A stretch of DNA of 64,000 bases from Pisolithus tinctorius (GCA_024663395.1 JANFAH010000013.1:496001-560000); one strand, 5' to 3'; counted from the stretch's first letter, positions 1-11,400 are shown. The notes: generated by a model from the letters alone, not told the origin. Numbers and translations: made by a program.

Positions 1-1114
1 GGGTGGGTGGGTGGCAGATCTTACCATTGAGCAGGCTGAAGCATGGTCGACTCTTGAAGATATTGAAATTGCTGGAGTTGTGATGTATGTTGGACAAGAC
101 CCTGCAGGACGCCAGACCTCTGGCATATTTGGTGGTTCCAATATCATACAAAAGTACATCAATGAGCATGCCATTGATGTTCGGGGACTTATGGACAAGT
201 ACACTGCAATATTTAAGTAAGTGATGTTACACATATCTTACTCAGACTCATTGCAATTAGGTGCTCAGGGATGGTAATGGTACTGAGGCTGGATTATTAG
301 GGATGAGTGCTTCTGCCAGTTCAGCTGCGGCATTGGAGTTGCATTGTCAAATGAAGGAGATACCAAGAGATCGCAACCACCAGGTATTTGGATCTATGAT
401 GAAGGAGAAGTTGATAACGGTGCTCAAAGATCTTCGCATTAGGTATTTCTGGTATTCCATACATTCTCTTCTAATTGTCTTTCCATAAGTGACACATGGG
501 GTCGAAGTTGGTGATCCCCAGAAAATCATTTGGCAGCGGCTTCTTGAGTTCATTAGGAGGAACTCTCTTGTCATAATCAACTGGCCACTTGGGGTGCCTC
601 CACCGGGCCCTGGTTTTGAGTACAAGAAACTCAAAGCTGATGCTCTCCACCAACTTGAGGTACCTTATCTGTGGAGAAAACTAGGCTCGATGTATGACGG
701 AAAATCTGATGACAATGACAACAAGAAAAATGATCATCTGGATGGTGTGCCAGAGGTCGAAATCAAACCCTGGAATGAAGGTATTGTGTACTCTTTTTGT
801 CTGACTGATTGCTGACTGTTTTTGCAGATGTCATGAGCATAAGGGATGCACACCCATTAAAGGGAGAGATCGCACTGGTCAAGGCTCCTGATGGCATGGT
901 TTTGTGCAAGGTGTCTGACGATCCTGAGTGGCAGAAGTCTCGCAAAGAAGAGGATCCAGGTATGGCGGCACCTCATGCACAGAGTGGAATCCCATTTCCA
1001 TCATGCAAGCGGGCTCATGTGGAGGTGACAGATAATGATACAGTTCCTCGTGAGGTGAGTCAATCCACTCAACCTCTGGTGTCCACTAATGTTCCCCAAG
1101 GCTTCACACTCTGA
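1..1114 (+). CDS. 3' part of an unknown multi-exon gene
   Basis: The gene enters from the left edge, so its start is not in the window. I read exons of about 1-217, 264-441, 486-779 and 829-1114. They are joined by short GT-AG introns (donors GTAAGT at 218, GTATTT near 442, GTATTG near 780). The third exon is rich in W, P and G (WPLGVPPPGPGFEYKK) followed by an acidic Asp/Asn stretch, and the last exon ends with a Ser/Thr/Pro-rich tail and stop at 1112-1114. I recognise no catalytic motif. Proteins of this look occur as repeated hypothetical genes near transposons in basidiomycetes, so it may be part of a mobile element. The acceptor of exon 2 is chosen at GTGCTCAG (before 264) because it keeps the frame open. 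Confidence 0.45.
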
Positions 1115-3043
1115 CCACCAAATGCCCCTGCATGATGAAGGCAGGGATGCATGCTCCATCGCTGGCGACTGCAATGTAGTGATTTATCCCACTGAATTTT
1201 GGTTGAAACTAACAGGCGACATACACAGGATGCACTTCATGACCCACCAGCACGCTGTGTGACACAACTTCTGGGAAGCATGCAACTAGAGGAAGGGCAA
1301 AGGGAGAATTCCCTAGGATCATCCCAAGGGGTGCTGTGTGAAAGGAGAAGTTGAGAAAGGGCTTAGAAGCAGTGGGGAAGTTCGAGTGAGAGCCATGGAA
1401 TTTAATTCTGGGCAGATGTAGACATGTGAGGAACAGCGAGATGGGTATACAAAATTCTGAGAGGTTGCTACATGTCAAGAGGAGCAAATTCGAAGCGAAA
1501 GGGATATGGGATTAGGTGTGCAGAGCTGGAGGATGCAGGAGACACGAAGACCTCTGGGGACACTGAAGATGCTGTAGACTCTATATACGCACTTAGACTT
1601 TAGAAACTCTCGAACTCACAGAACACACACAGATAGTGACTCCAAAGGTGGGTGGTATATTTCCAACATCATGGCAGAATTATATAGTACAGGGAAAGTA
1701 GGTATGAGTCAGAGTAAGGTGGGGCAGGAAAACTAAAAGACTGGAAAATAAAGGAGGGGACGTCAGATGTCAGCGAAATACAGATGCATGTGAAATAGAC
1801 CAGTGGGTAGTAGATGAGAGTAAGAGTGGGACAACAGTAAGGGGAATCTTCCAACAGAACGAGAGTATGCATACAAGTGGGAGATGGAACTGAGCGACAC
1901 AGGAGGGCAGAGCATAGCGTACTGGCACAAAGTCCAGCTTGCAGAATTTGGGGCGACAGGGGAAAGCGGAGTTTTTCAGAGGAAAGCAGCATGGATGACT
2001 GGTGACATGGCTCCAGATCAGCATTTTGATGACTGAGCAACATGCAGAAGGTCAGTAGAAACTCCGAAGGCAACAGGGGTTGGGAGGGAACATGAGGACA
2101 CGAGCAGGAAAAATTCCGAAACAGGTTTGTCATAGAGGCCTGTGGAATTTAGTGACAGGTTCCTGTTCCAGCCTCAGGGAGTATATGGCTCCCTACAATG
2201 CACAAGCCATGAGAACACTCGAGAGCCCAATCGATCTGAGCACCCCTTGCCAGCTTGGCACTATGGGGTGAGGTCCAGACATATCAGTTGATTAAAAGAC
2301 TAATGGAGGACTGCACAGGATCTGCATCATGATGCTGCCCCAAGCCATTCGCACCTGCGGCACCCTGGCCCTTCTCAGCAGTTTCCACCATCTTGGCATT
2401 ATGAGGTGAGTATCCCAGGCATTCTCCTTCTTGAAGGAGACCAATAGGATGTCCTGCAGGACCCTCATTATGACTGTGCCAATTATAATGATCCTGGCCC
2501 CTCCAATGTTCCCTACAATGTTTGTGGCTTGATCCTTCATTGTCACATTGTGTTTAGCTTCTCTGTAGGTATTACTACCTGCCTGCCACAGTTCGGGGTG
2601 TTTCCCTCTGTCCCATCAGATGTATCACATACCATCTCGCTGTCACACACCAAAGGTGTTGTGGACATGGTTACAGCTGACTCTGCCTAACTCGTTGACG
2701 AGTTGCGCGCAATGCCCAAGCATGCAGATGAAGACTAAAGGCCTCATGTGTAGAAAGACTGTTGGACGTGAACAGTCATCCTTCGCACAAGAACGAGTCA
2801 TCAGTGCTAAAGAGAAAAGAGGAAGCGAGTTAAGCGCGCATTAAAGGTTTTTAGCGCCCGTGTACGGCATTCCGGTTTTCATCATATCTCCACCATTTCC
2901 AAAGATATCGACTCCGTTCCCATACTCGCTTAAAGTGCTCAGCCCCACGATTCTTCCTTCCAAATTTGGAGAGGATCCTCGCACCCTGCACGTTTCTACA
3001 GCACTCCATCCATCAGACGCTCATTTCGCTAAGTCCATCAATC
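1115..3043. other. Intergenic or repeat-derived stretch without a supported gene
   Basis: Open frames on both strands are short. The longest (minus, 1669-2133) is rich in Ser, Leu, Pro and Cys with no motif and looks like read-through of low-complexity DNA. No LTR pair, TIR or RNA gene could be delimited. The A/G-rich plus strand around 1490-2050 may be decayed transposon sequence, but I cannot assign it. Confidence 0.3.
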
Positions 3044-3523
3044 ATGGCCACCTCTTCGTCGATCATCTCGCTTGTCTCATTTGCCAGAGACAGTGGCTAC
3101 GTATATCTGCCAGGCATTCCCACCAGCTTCCGTCCTGAAGCCCCCTGGTTCATCCCGTCATTGTCAGCCCCGTCTCGTCCCATGCAGCTTGGTCAGCGTG
3201 TTCTCCTTGTCAGTATGACTTCCAGAAGGACGTTCTTTGGTCGCCTCAGGTCTGTCACTCAGTTAGAAAGGTCTTATGTGGTCGTTTCAGTCTCCCCAGT
3301 TGACGAAGCATATGGATCGTTCCTCCCTGCTCCCTGCACCGTCTTTATTCCAGTCTCGTCCATCATTCTTCCCGCATTGCGACAGCTGCAGTATAATCTA
3401 CTGTCCTCCAGCCTCCCTGATCACATTCATGATGAGTATGACATGCATCTTGCCTTCTTACTGCAAGATCCAGCAGAAGACATTCCCCCTTCTCCTCCTC
3501 CTCCATCAGAGCCCCATTCATGA
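3044..3523 (+). CDS. Unknown single-exon ORF, 159 residues
   Basis: The ORF starts at an ATG in the context ATCATGGCC (3044) and ends at TGA 3521-3523. The product is Ser/Pro/Leu-rich, has a hydrophobic middle and ends in a poly-Pro stretch (PPSPPPPSEPHS). No domain is recognised. An overlapping frame at 3276-3611 is also open, which lowers confidence. It lies upstream of an LTR-like promoter region and could be a remnant of a retroelement or an orphan ORF. Confidence 0.3.
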   Translation: MATSSSIISLVSFARDSGYVYLPGIPTSFRPEAPWFIPSLSAPSRPMQLGQRVLLVSMTSRRTFFGRLRSVTQLERSYVVVSVSPVDEAYGSFLPAPCTVFIPVSSIILPALRQLQYNLLSSSLPDHIHDEYDMHLAFLLQDPAEDIPPSPPPPSEPHS

Positions 3524-3749
3524 AGTTTTTGTTAACTTCGCTGAGAGGATGGAAGGGTGGGAGACGCGATCGCGTATGCTCTCATTGCCCCACAGACCCC
3601 CAATGCCCTAGCCCCCTTTGACACCTGACTCATGCCCTTCAATTCTGGAATTAATACTTCCCTATCTGGAAACACCGTCCATCTGTCATGCCGTCTTTGG
3701 ATCTAGAGATGTCTCCGCCGAGATCTGACTTGCATCGCCACCCCCTAAT

Positions 3750-4365
3750 GTGATATCAGTGCACTTACTCAGTTTCTGACTCTATTTGACTCATTCTGTG
3801 ATATTTTGACTATCCTTGACTCGTTCATTGCCAATACTTACCAATCCTCCTTGCTTGCTTACTTTTCATTTCTCGCTTACTCATCATGATTACTCAGTCC
3901 TTACTCATTACTTACCAAGTGTTTGTGCCTTGTTTGTCACAAGCAGTGCTCCCCCCTCAGTATATAAACCCCCGTGTACTTAGCTACCCACAATCAATCA
4001 ATCAAGAATCAATTCAGAAGCAGTCCAGCAGTCAGTCCAGTGCCTATCTCGTCGTCGACAGTTGAGGCTCCACGAAGGGGTCTATCTGTCATCATTTGTA
4101 TACTTGGTAGTTGAGGCTCATTTGGAAGAGTCTACCTGCCTCCATTATTCATCTGAAGCTTCCTCTTAGTCAGCAGTCTTTGTCATCCCTCCACTCCTGC
4201 GTAACTCGTCATCGACTTGCGCCAAGAGCACATCTTATTAAAGTCCATCATCTCAAGTCCTTTCAGCTGAACACCTTTGCTCTGTTCAGCATCCCCCATC
4301 CAATCATCACTTGCTTGTCTTCTCCTGCGTAACTCGTCGTCGACTTGCACTAGGAGCACCTGCCA
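3750..4365 (+). repeat. LTR-like or promoter-like region
   Basis: A TATA box (TATATAAACC at 3961) is followed 30-40 bp later by the CAATCAATCAATCA stretch common at basidiomycete LTR transcription starts. An imperfect direct duplication (TCCTGCGTAACTCGTC near 4194 and 4322, each followed by CGACTTGC) lies downstream. I could not fix TG...CA ends or a target duplication, so a solo LTR is an inference. Confidence 0.35.
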
Positions 4366-5883
4366 TTGAAACTCCCCCCACATTTAGGTTTCTGCACTCC
4401 AGGTTCCGCGGAGGCACACCACCACTCGCTTTACATTTGTCTTTTGTGTTGGTTTTGGTTGGTTTTCACCACCTTTCCACACTTTGACTCACATCGCCCT
4501 GACCATCATGTTTACCATGATGCTCCATATATCTCTGACTACTACCCCCCAGCCCAGCCCACAGCACAGCAATGGGTTGACAGAGGTAGTGCTGCACAGT
4601 ATGAGGACAAATTTCCTGAGGATTACTTAGATTATTAGTCTCCTCAGTATTTTCTTTTGCAATATATGTCTATTTTTCTGTGATAGGGTGAGCAGTGAGT
4701 GAATCAAATCTCAGTTCTCTGTCATTTTGAATGCAAGAGCATTTGTGTCTACTTGACTGTTATTTTGTTACCCCCTGTGGCCACACTGCCATAGCACTGC
4801 TCACTTGATCTACCAATGAATTTTCTACTGATTGACATTCTACAGGGAAGATGCATATACTCAAAATACTGTACTCTTGTTTGAAGAGTTTGAGGTGCAG
4901 AGAGTTGGGTCAGAGAACATTTGAGGTGAAGCTTGGAGGTCACACCTACAGATAAAGGAGCCTCCAGCAATGAGGGGATATGGTGACATTAAGCAAGTGT
5001 TGATGTGGTGATCACTGACTGACAACTCTCCTAGTGTCAACTGTGTCCAATGGCCAGGGGCTCTGGTGAGTTCTGTTGCCTGTTTGCCTGTGTACCTTAT
5101 CTATATTTTGATACTGTGATCAATTGTTTTTCCTTGGTGAGTTGAGGGAACTGAGTGGAATTCAAATGGAATTGACATGATTATCTTGAAATAATGGGTA
5201 GATGGCCTGAATTTTAAGGGGACTAAAAACACTCAAAACTCAATGTCTTTCAAGTTTGACAGATAGAGTTTTTCCACATGGTGAGGGGGGTGGCAAGGTT
5301 GGAAAGCAAGGATTGAAAGTGGTGTTGAGGCAAGGTTGGCAGTACCTCAGACTAAAGGGACTTGGGGGGCAACATCTTTTGCTTACTAATCAGGTGTTTT
5401 TATCATCATCAGGATACTACAGTTCTATGTTACATGCAAGCACTGTAGAGCTGCAGAGGGTGACTTCTGAATTTATTTTGGTCTTGTCTGGGATCTCTCA
5501 TTGACTTTGCCCCATAAACATTGTTGTTCAATGCTTTTTCTAAGAGCCTATTTTTGTGTTGAGAATTAATCTACCTGCATTGCTACTAAAACAGGTCTAT
5601 CTTTTATCAGGTCCACCATGGTGTTATCATTTGTGGTTGCACAATTTGCCCCCATTTAATCTGCTACATTGGCCCTTCACTGTGTTCTGTGAGTTAGTAT
5701 AAAAAGTAGATAATGTTACCTGTGCAATAAGTCAATACAGACCTGCATGGTGGATCTGTTTGTCTTGAAGCTGCCACAAAATTGATTTGAGAGCATTTTG
5801 GTGTTCTGACATATAGTACATGGACATCCTACTGGCCTCTATGGAGAGGGGTGGAATCTCCAACTGGCCTTCAGGGGGAGGGT
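4366..5883. other. No supported gene; AT-richer non-coding stretch
   Basis: A 90-residue open frame at 4366-4638 ends in an acidic, tyrosine-rich tail (EDYLDY) but has no motif. Frames at 4749-4970 (minus) and 5256-5504 (plus) are short and featureless. Base composition becomes more AT-rich than the gene blocks. Nothing firm is seen. Confidence 0.3.
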
Positions 5884-6290
5884 GGGATGTCCCACAGTAG
5901 CCTCCAAAGCTATCATGGGACATCCCACTGTCTATGGAAAGGGGGTTGGGATGTCCCATAGTAGCCTCCAAAGCTAGCATGGGACATCCCACTGGCCTCC
6001 AGAGGGGAGGGTGGGATGTCCCACAGTAGCTTCCAAAGCTACCATGGGACATCCCATTGGCCTATGGAAGGGGGGGTGGGATGTCCCACAGTGTCCTCCA
6101 AAGCTATCATGGGACATCCCACTGGCCTGCAGAGAGGAGGGTGGGATGTCCCACAGTAGCCTCCAAAGCTATCATGGGACATCCCACTGTCTATAGAAAG
6201 GGGAGTGGGATGTCCCATAGTAGCCTCCAAAGCTAGCATGGGACCTCCCACTGGTCTCCAAAAATGGGGGGTGGGATGTCCCATCATTGC
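5884..6290. repeat. Minisatellite, about 65-bp unit, six copies plus a partial
   Basis: The motif GGGATGTCCCA recurs at 5884, 5948, 6013, 6078, 6143, 6207 and 6273, a spacing of 64-66 bp. Each unit also carries the inverted form TGGGACATCCCA about 35 bp later, so every unit can fold as a hairpin around the shared middle (AGCCTCCAAAGCTA). Variation is mostly single substitutions. Degenerate half-units continue left to about 5820. Open frames exist on both strands here only because the repeat lacks stops, so I do not call genes. Confidence 0.95.
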
Positions 6291-6328
6291 CTCTTGGTTG
6301 TTCTACATAGATGACCTTGATGAACATG

Positions 6329-6401
6329 TGGCTAAAGGTGGGATTGAACCAGCAGTCTCCTAGGTGTTGACCTTGTGGTCAAATTACTGAGCTATATGGT
6401 T
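6329..6401 (-). repeat. tRNA-like sequence, probable SINE head
   Basis: On the minus strand there is an A-box-like TAGCTCAGTAAT (6383-6394) and a B box GGTTCAATCCC (6340-6350), at the spacing expected of RNA polymerase III internal promoters in a tRNA. A T arm with four of five pairs can be drawn. The anticodon arm has a six-base loop and no clean acceptor stem forms, so this is not a functional tRNA and fits a tRNA-derived SINE better. Confidence 0.55.
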
Positions 6402-7294
6402 TGTGTACTAATGTCAGTTGCTTGGGGGTTAGATCAGCACTTTGGGAATAATTATCCATGAAGAGTAATACACAGAATGCACCATCTCCAACAGACTTCA
6501 GTGGTCTTTAGCAACACAAGTCCACCTTTCCTTTGAGAATCAACAAAGTTCAGTTTTTTGCCCATCCTGGCTGGATTGGTATTTGAAGCACATGGTGGTC
6601 CACTGGAGGGCCTTACAGCCCAGGGTAATAATGGGACATTGGTTCCCACAGCAATCAGATTACATAACCCCTTTGGACAGTGGGGTTCTCACATGCTTGT
6701 GCCCCTCAATAGTGTCATGTATTGTGCTACAATCTATTCCTTGGCTGGGAAGGTCTTCCACTCATCCTCATTGAATGCATTTAGTATGATCTTATTAATG
6801 TGTACTCCTTCTATAAGCAATGGAACTTGCTCATGGGACAGTGATGAATCCATTAAAATTTATCACAGTGATGCAAGGCTCACTCCCATAAGTATTGTAT
6901 GATTCTGGAGATGACACCTCACAGTCACACTGACTTCCCACTTCAAATCTGTGCATAATAAGTGTACCAAATGGTTTTGGAAAGTTGGTGGTTGCCACAT
7001 AAATAGCCCCCTACTTTGCCAGGTATTCTCATCATCCTGGATGATTGTGACAATTATGGTTTCTTGGTCAGAAGTGGGATTTCAGTGTGAATATGAGCTG
7101 AACTTTTGCAGCTGAGGACCCCTGACACCTAAGGCAGCCATGGGACAGCCCAAAATATATTACCAAAGCACTGGGATTATGGGACATCTCAGGTCCTGCA
7201 CACTGCAAATAGCCCTGGGACATGGCCAGATGTCCCTGGGATGACCTGGTCTGAGTGGCTTTTAGCTTGGATGATTTGTAGAAAAACTTCAGCC
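6402..7294. other. Non-coding stretch before the Harbinger element
   Basis: It contains open frames up to 114 codons (6558-6902) without motifs. Scattered GGGACA/TGTCCC words near 7140-7250 resemble degenerate copies of the 65-bp minisatellite motif. No gene is supported. Confidence 0.3.
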
Positions 7295-7431
7295 TAAGGC
7301 GCTGTTCACCCTGTGAATGCGAAGTCCAAGTTTTCGACTTCAGCTTCGGTTAAGAGGTTCACATGATGTGAACTGTCACATGCATCCACCTGAGGTACAA
7401 ACCATTGTCACCCGGTTACTACGATCATCGA

Positions 7432-8688
7432 ATGTCTGGCTCATCTGCGGGATCAACCCGCTCGTTGTGCTCGCATGGCCTTACAATCAATCCTCTAGAC
7501 CTGCGGAACCCCCTGCCTCCACCCAGGACTTGCAAGAAAGCTGCGGTATGGACAACAGAGGAGGAAGGCGCATTATTGGATTTCTTGGCCTCTCATCTTT
7601 CACAGGCCGGCGATGGGAACTTTAAGAAGGCTACGTGGAATGCCGCAGCAGCCCACATGGCTCATAATCATCCACCAGGTCCAGATAATGGCGATAAGAC
7701 AGCTGAATCGTGTGAGCAGAAGTTCAAGGCGGTAAATCATCGTATCATTCTTTTTTTTTGCCTTGCTAACAATTATCCAGCTTAAAAAATCCTACTATGC
7801 CATCACCAATCTTAAATCAGTGGCCTCTGGCTTTGCTTACGACGATGAGCACGGTGTGATGATCTCGCTGGACAATGCCGATCTTTGGGATCGGTATGTA
7901 AAGGTAATGTAGTTTTTTCCTTGTCAGATCATCCACTAACATCTAGTCAGGCACACAAAGACGCGAAGCCATTTCGCAATTCCGGGTTCCCCCACTTCAC
8001 CAGCATCAAGCTCCTTCTCCCCTCGCATGGCCAAGGTCGGTTTATCTACTGGCCACATGCCACTACCACACCTTGTACAACCACGACCTCTGCCTTCGAT
8101 ACTCCTGCCTCTACTGCACCCCCCACCGCTTCGACCATTCCTACCCCCCCTCCCTCCCTCTGCCTCCTCGACATGACGCACGCTCTCAATGCTCACCGTT
8201 GCGAGGACATGCAGTCCATGGATCCGAACTCCATCCCCCCTTCCACACCATCAAGTTTTTTGTCGCATGCATCAGCCGGGTCATCGTCGTCATCGGCCGT
8301 CACCAGCATCAGTCGCAGAAAAAGGAAAGCCAAGTCCATTGCGATGTCCGAAGGTGGATCGAAGCACTCTCGGCCCCCGTTGGCCAAAGCGCACACTGAA
8401 GAAGATCGCAGTTCATTCATCGCCACCATCACCTCCAGGCTCGATAATTTCATGCATGCGATCGCTGCCCCATTGCCCCCGCCACCCACTACCAATCCCC
8501 TCATCAACGCTGCCATGGACTACATCAACAGCATGCTGCAGCTCTTGACAGACGATCAGATCAACATTGGCGACTACTTCCTCAGTGCGACCCCAGATGA
8601 AGTGAACATTTTCCTCAAGCATCAGGAGCTGGCGAAGCAGATTTGGGTGCAGTGTCGGCTGATGAAGTACTGGGATGGGCAGAGATAG
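7432..8688 (+). CDS. Harbinger Myb/SANT-like DNA-binding protein
   Basis: There are three exons, 7432-7731, 7781-7903 and 7951-8688 (100, 41 and 245 codons), with introns GTAAAT...CCAG and GTAATG...TCAG. The product is 386 residues. Residues ~40-140 carry the Myb/SANT-like fold pattern: VWTTEEEGALLDFL, then ATWNAAA, then SCEQKFK followed by LKKSYYAITNLKS and WDRYVKAHKDAKPFRN. This is the accessory protein that brings PIF/Harbinger transposase to DNA and into the nucleus. The middle is Ser/Thr/Pro-rich with a basic patch (SRRKRKAKS) fit for nuclear import, and the C-terminal ~100 residues are helical. The reading frame is intact. The ATG at 7432 is the first in frame. Confidence 0.8.
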
Positions 8689-8906
8689 GTGTTCGTCTTG
8701 TTTTTTTTTTTTACAATATACAAATGTACCCCCCCCCCCCCTGCATATCCTTTCAAGTCCCCCCCCCCTTTATACAAACATGTACATAATAAAATGTACA
8801 TGACTATGACTAGCTTCCTATTGACAATGGAAGTTATTTTTCTACATGAGTGTGAAACAATTGTAAGAACATATATTTGTACACCATGAAATCTGAATGT
8901 TCAGGC

Positions 8907-10219
8907 TCAGAGAAGGCCCCTAATTGTAAGCTGGTGCTGATAGTCAATCCACATCTCCTCTGCAATGTTGTCACACCTATTATCAGCCCTTCTCCTCTCT
9001 GCAGCATCTGCTGGTCCATCACCAAGGCTTCCAATACCATCATCCTCTCCTATGTCCATGGCAAGTTCAGGGTCAAAGAACTCTTCTGGATCATAGTGCT
9101 GTATGAAATTGTGGAGGGCACAGAGAGCAGCAGGTACTTGAGTTTGGGTGTGGATGCTATATTCAGGGGGAATTTGAAGAATCCTCCACCTGCGTTTTAT
9201 AACACCAAATATCCATTCAATGGCGTTTCTAAGTCCAGCATGGTGAAGGTTGAATAACTCCTCTCGGTTTTGAGGTCGATAAAATAGAAGTTACAGGTAC
9301 ACTGAGCAGAATGGAATAGCAACTTACCTTAATCCAGCCTGGTGCCATTCTTTCAGATGGTAATGAACACCTCAATAGGGAACCAGAAGTGCATCACAGG
9401 TCCCAAACCCTGCATCTGCAAGAAGGTACTTCCCAGGTGGCATGTGCAAGTCATTCCTGTGTGCATCATGCCACATGGTTGCATCTGCAGTTGACCCATC
9501 AAAGCCAGTGAGGGCATATGTGAAGAAGAAGTCAAAATCACAGATGAAGAGACAGTTTTGAGATAGGTAGCCCTTCCAGTTCCTCATGTAAGGCTGGTCC
9601 TCAGCAGCAGTGAATGCTTGAATATGAGTGCCATCAACTGCACCAATACAATCCTGGAAAAATCAGAAGCATGGGTCACTAGTAATCATAGTTGATATGG
9701 GAGTGTTGTTGGTGGGGAATTGCACTTGGGATGCATAGAATTGTCCCCCAGAAAAGAAAGCCAACATTGCTTTGAAATATCTAAAAAATTGTGAGAAAAA
9801 TATCAGACAGTCCAATGAACTCCCTACCTAGTGATGGTCCCTGGTGAGTGCTGGAACCTCTCAGCAACATGCCAGGATGACAACCCAGTAACACAGGTGT
9901 AGAGGAATATCCCAAGTTGTTCCTCCACAGAAACTCCATTGCAAGAAGGCACAAAACCATGATGGGTGAGCACCTGCATCAGGTGATCAAAAACCCCATG
10001 GCTGACACCAAGGCAAGTCCGTATCCTGTCTGGATGACCATTCAGGAGCTCTATCATCCACCCCTCACCAGTCAGGATTGAGGTATGGTAGGGGATTGGT
10101 TCTGAGTCAGAATGAAAAAGGAGGTCATAGAGGCATAGCACCTGGATCATCACTGCTACTACAAGTGCAGCAAGACGGCGATGACGATGGTGCTGGAGCT
10201 GCTGTGCTTCAAGATCCAT
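8907..10219 (-). pseudogene. Harbinger DDE transposase, disabled
   Basis: The minus-strand start is at 10219 and the stop at 8907-8909. Exon 1 (9828-10219) has the N-terminal helical region with HTSILTGEGW, EEQLGIFLYTCVTG and WHVAERFQ. Exon 2 (9328-9780) has the first catalytic Asp in IGAVDGTHI and the second in LLADAGFG. The last exon (to about 9275) has the catalytic Glu in NAIEWIFGVIKRRWR and the usual HNFIQHYDPE tail. All three DDE residues are present. Two in-frame stops break it: TGA at 9663-9665, where the family has Trp just before FFQD, and TGA at 9372-9374, where the family has Arg after VPY. The acceptor of the last intron also reads AT instead of AG. Confidence 0.88.
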
Positions 10220-10442
10220 AGCAGAGTTGTTTGATCTGTTATCACAATGTTATCTATTGAACTACAAGTTGTGTTGTTGTCTTATATAATCATCACATGA
10301 CTACATTACTAAAGCAGAAGGCCAAAACTTGGACTTTGCATTTGCACGAGCGTGCACAGCTTATATAATCATCACATGACTACATTGCCAAAGTCGAAGT
10401 CGAAGTTTTCGACTTCGACTTCGGAGGGTGAACGGTGCCTAA

Positions 10443-10712
10443 ATGCTTATGAAAATTGGTTACCTGAAGTGGTGCCATCACTTCTACTCCAGCCTCCCAG
10501 ACCAAATCAAAGATGAGGTCTGTCAGGTTGGCAAACCCCAGACTCTACACAAGCTCTGCCACCTCACCCAGGAGATAGATGCATGCTATTGGGAGCACAA
10601 GGAAGAAATCCAATGGGCAAGTAAGCACCAGAACTCCTCCAACAGCAACAACAATAAGTCCAGCAGCTCCACCAGCAACAACCAGTCCAAGACTAGCCAA
10701 GATAAATCCTAG
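10443..10712 (+). pseudogene. Retrotransposon Gag fragment
   Basis: The 89-codon open frame reads like the C-terminal half of a Ty3/gypsy Gag from basidiomycetes (FYSSLPDQIKDEV, then LHKLCHLTQEIDACYWEHK, then a Ser/Asn-rich linker). No zinc knuckle follows and no protease or polymerase is next to it. It begins immediately at the right end of the Harbinger element, so the rest of Gag could have been cut off by that insertion, but I did not find the missing half to the left of 7295. Confidence 0.55.
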
Positions 10713-11020
10713 ACTGGCAGTAACAATAACTCTGGATCTTCCCCCAAGCCAGCTTCATTGAAGCTGCACTTCAGTCAACCCCCCTCAGAGACCTATTAGG
10801 TCTGGAGATTTTGATATAAGTATTAACCTAATAGGTGTCATTTTGGTGGGAATTCCCAACTTTTGGGGATTCTCCACCACCATTCCTGGAGATTCTCCAT
10901 TGCCTAGCTGGAGATTCTCCTGAGCAGCAATTTAATAGGGTTGGAGAAAATGTTTTCTCCATAATATATATATATCATACATCAAATGAAAGGGTAGCTG
11001 GGGTCCAAATTGGACTTTCT

Positions 11021-11400
11021 CCAGGCTAAATAGACCCCCTTTCCAGGTTGATTCTGGGCATTCCCCAGGCTAAATAGACCCCCTTTCCAGTTTGATCCTG
11101 GGCTTTCCCCAGGCTAAATAGACCTGCTTTCCAGGTTGAACATGGGATTTCCCCAGGCTAAATAGACCCACTTGCCAGGGTGAACCTGGGCTTTCCCCAG
11201 GCTAAATAGACCTGCTTTCCAGATTGATCCTGGGATTTCCCCAGGCTAAATAGACCCACTTGCCAGGGTGAACCTGGGCTTTCCCTAGGCTAAATAGACC
11301 TACTTGCTAGGGTGAACCTGGGCTCTCCCCAGGCTAAATAGACCTGCTTTCCAGGTTGATCCTTGGCTTTCCCCAGGCTAAATAGACCCATTTTCCCAGG
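11021..11400. repeat. Minisatellite, 44-bp unit, more than eight copies
   Basis: The core CCAGGCTAAATAGACC recurs at 11021, 11065, 11109, 11153, 11197, 11241, 11285, 11329 and 11373, exactly 44 bp apart. Units differ by substitutions (for example CCCCCTTTCCAG against CCACTTGCCAGG). The strict 44-bp spacing rules out a coding role, since it shifts frame in each unit. Confidence 0.95.

Larger units (their letters stand above)
7298..10439. mobile_element. PIF/Harbinger DNA transposon, copy 1, with TAA duplications
   Basis: The element is bounded by TAA direct duplications (7295-7297 and 10440-10442). Terminal inverted repeats are GGCGCTGTTCACCC on the left and, read inward from the right, GGCACCGTTCACCC, 12 of 14 matching. 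It carries the two genes diagnostic of the superfamily: a Myb/SANT-like DNA-binding protein (plus) and a DDE transposase (minus), convergently arranged. Subterminal AAGTCGAAGT/ACTTCGACTT words form hairpins near both ends, and a 27-bp direct repeat lies at 10281-10307 and 10360-10386. The transposase is broken by nonsense codons, so this copy is not autonomous. Confidence 0.93.

Noticed and set aside
1669..2133. 154-codon minus ORF
   Set aside because: Low-complexity Ser/Leu/Cys composition, no motif, overlapped by another open frame at 1770-2024.
5732..6287. Repeat ORFs in the 65-bp minisatellite
   Set aside because: Open frames occur on both strands and track the repeat, with no independent coding sign.
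6329..6401. Functional tRNA gene
   Set aside because: The internal promoter boxes are present but the acceptor stem and a seven-base anticodon loop cannot be formed.
11021..11400. CRISPR-like array
   Set aside because: The 44-bp units are contiguous and alike throughout, with no unique spacers, and the DNA is eukaryotic.
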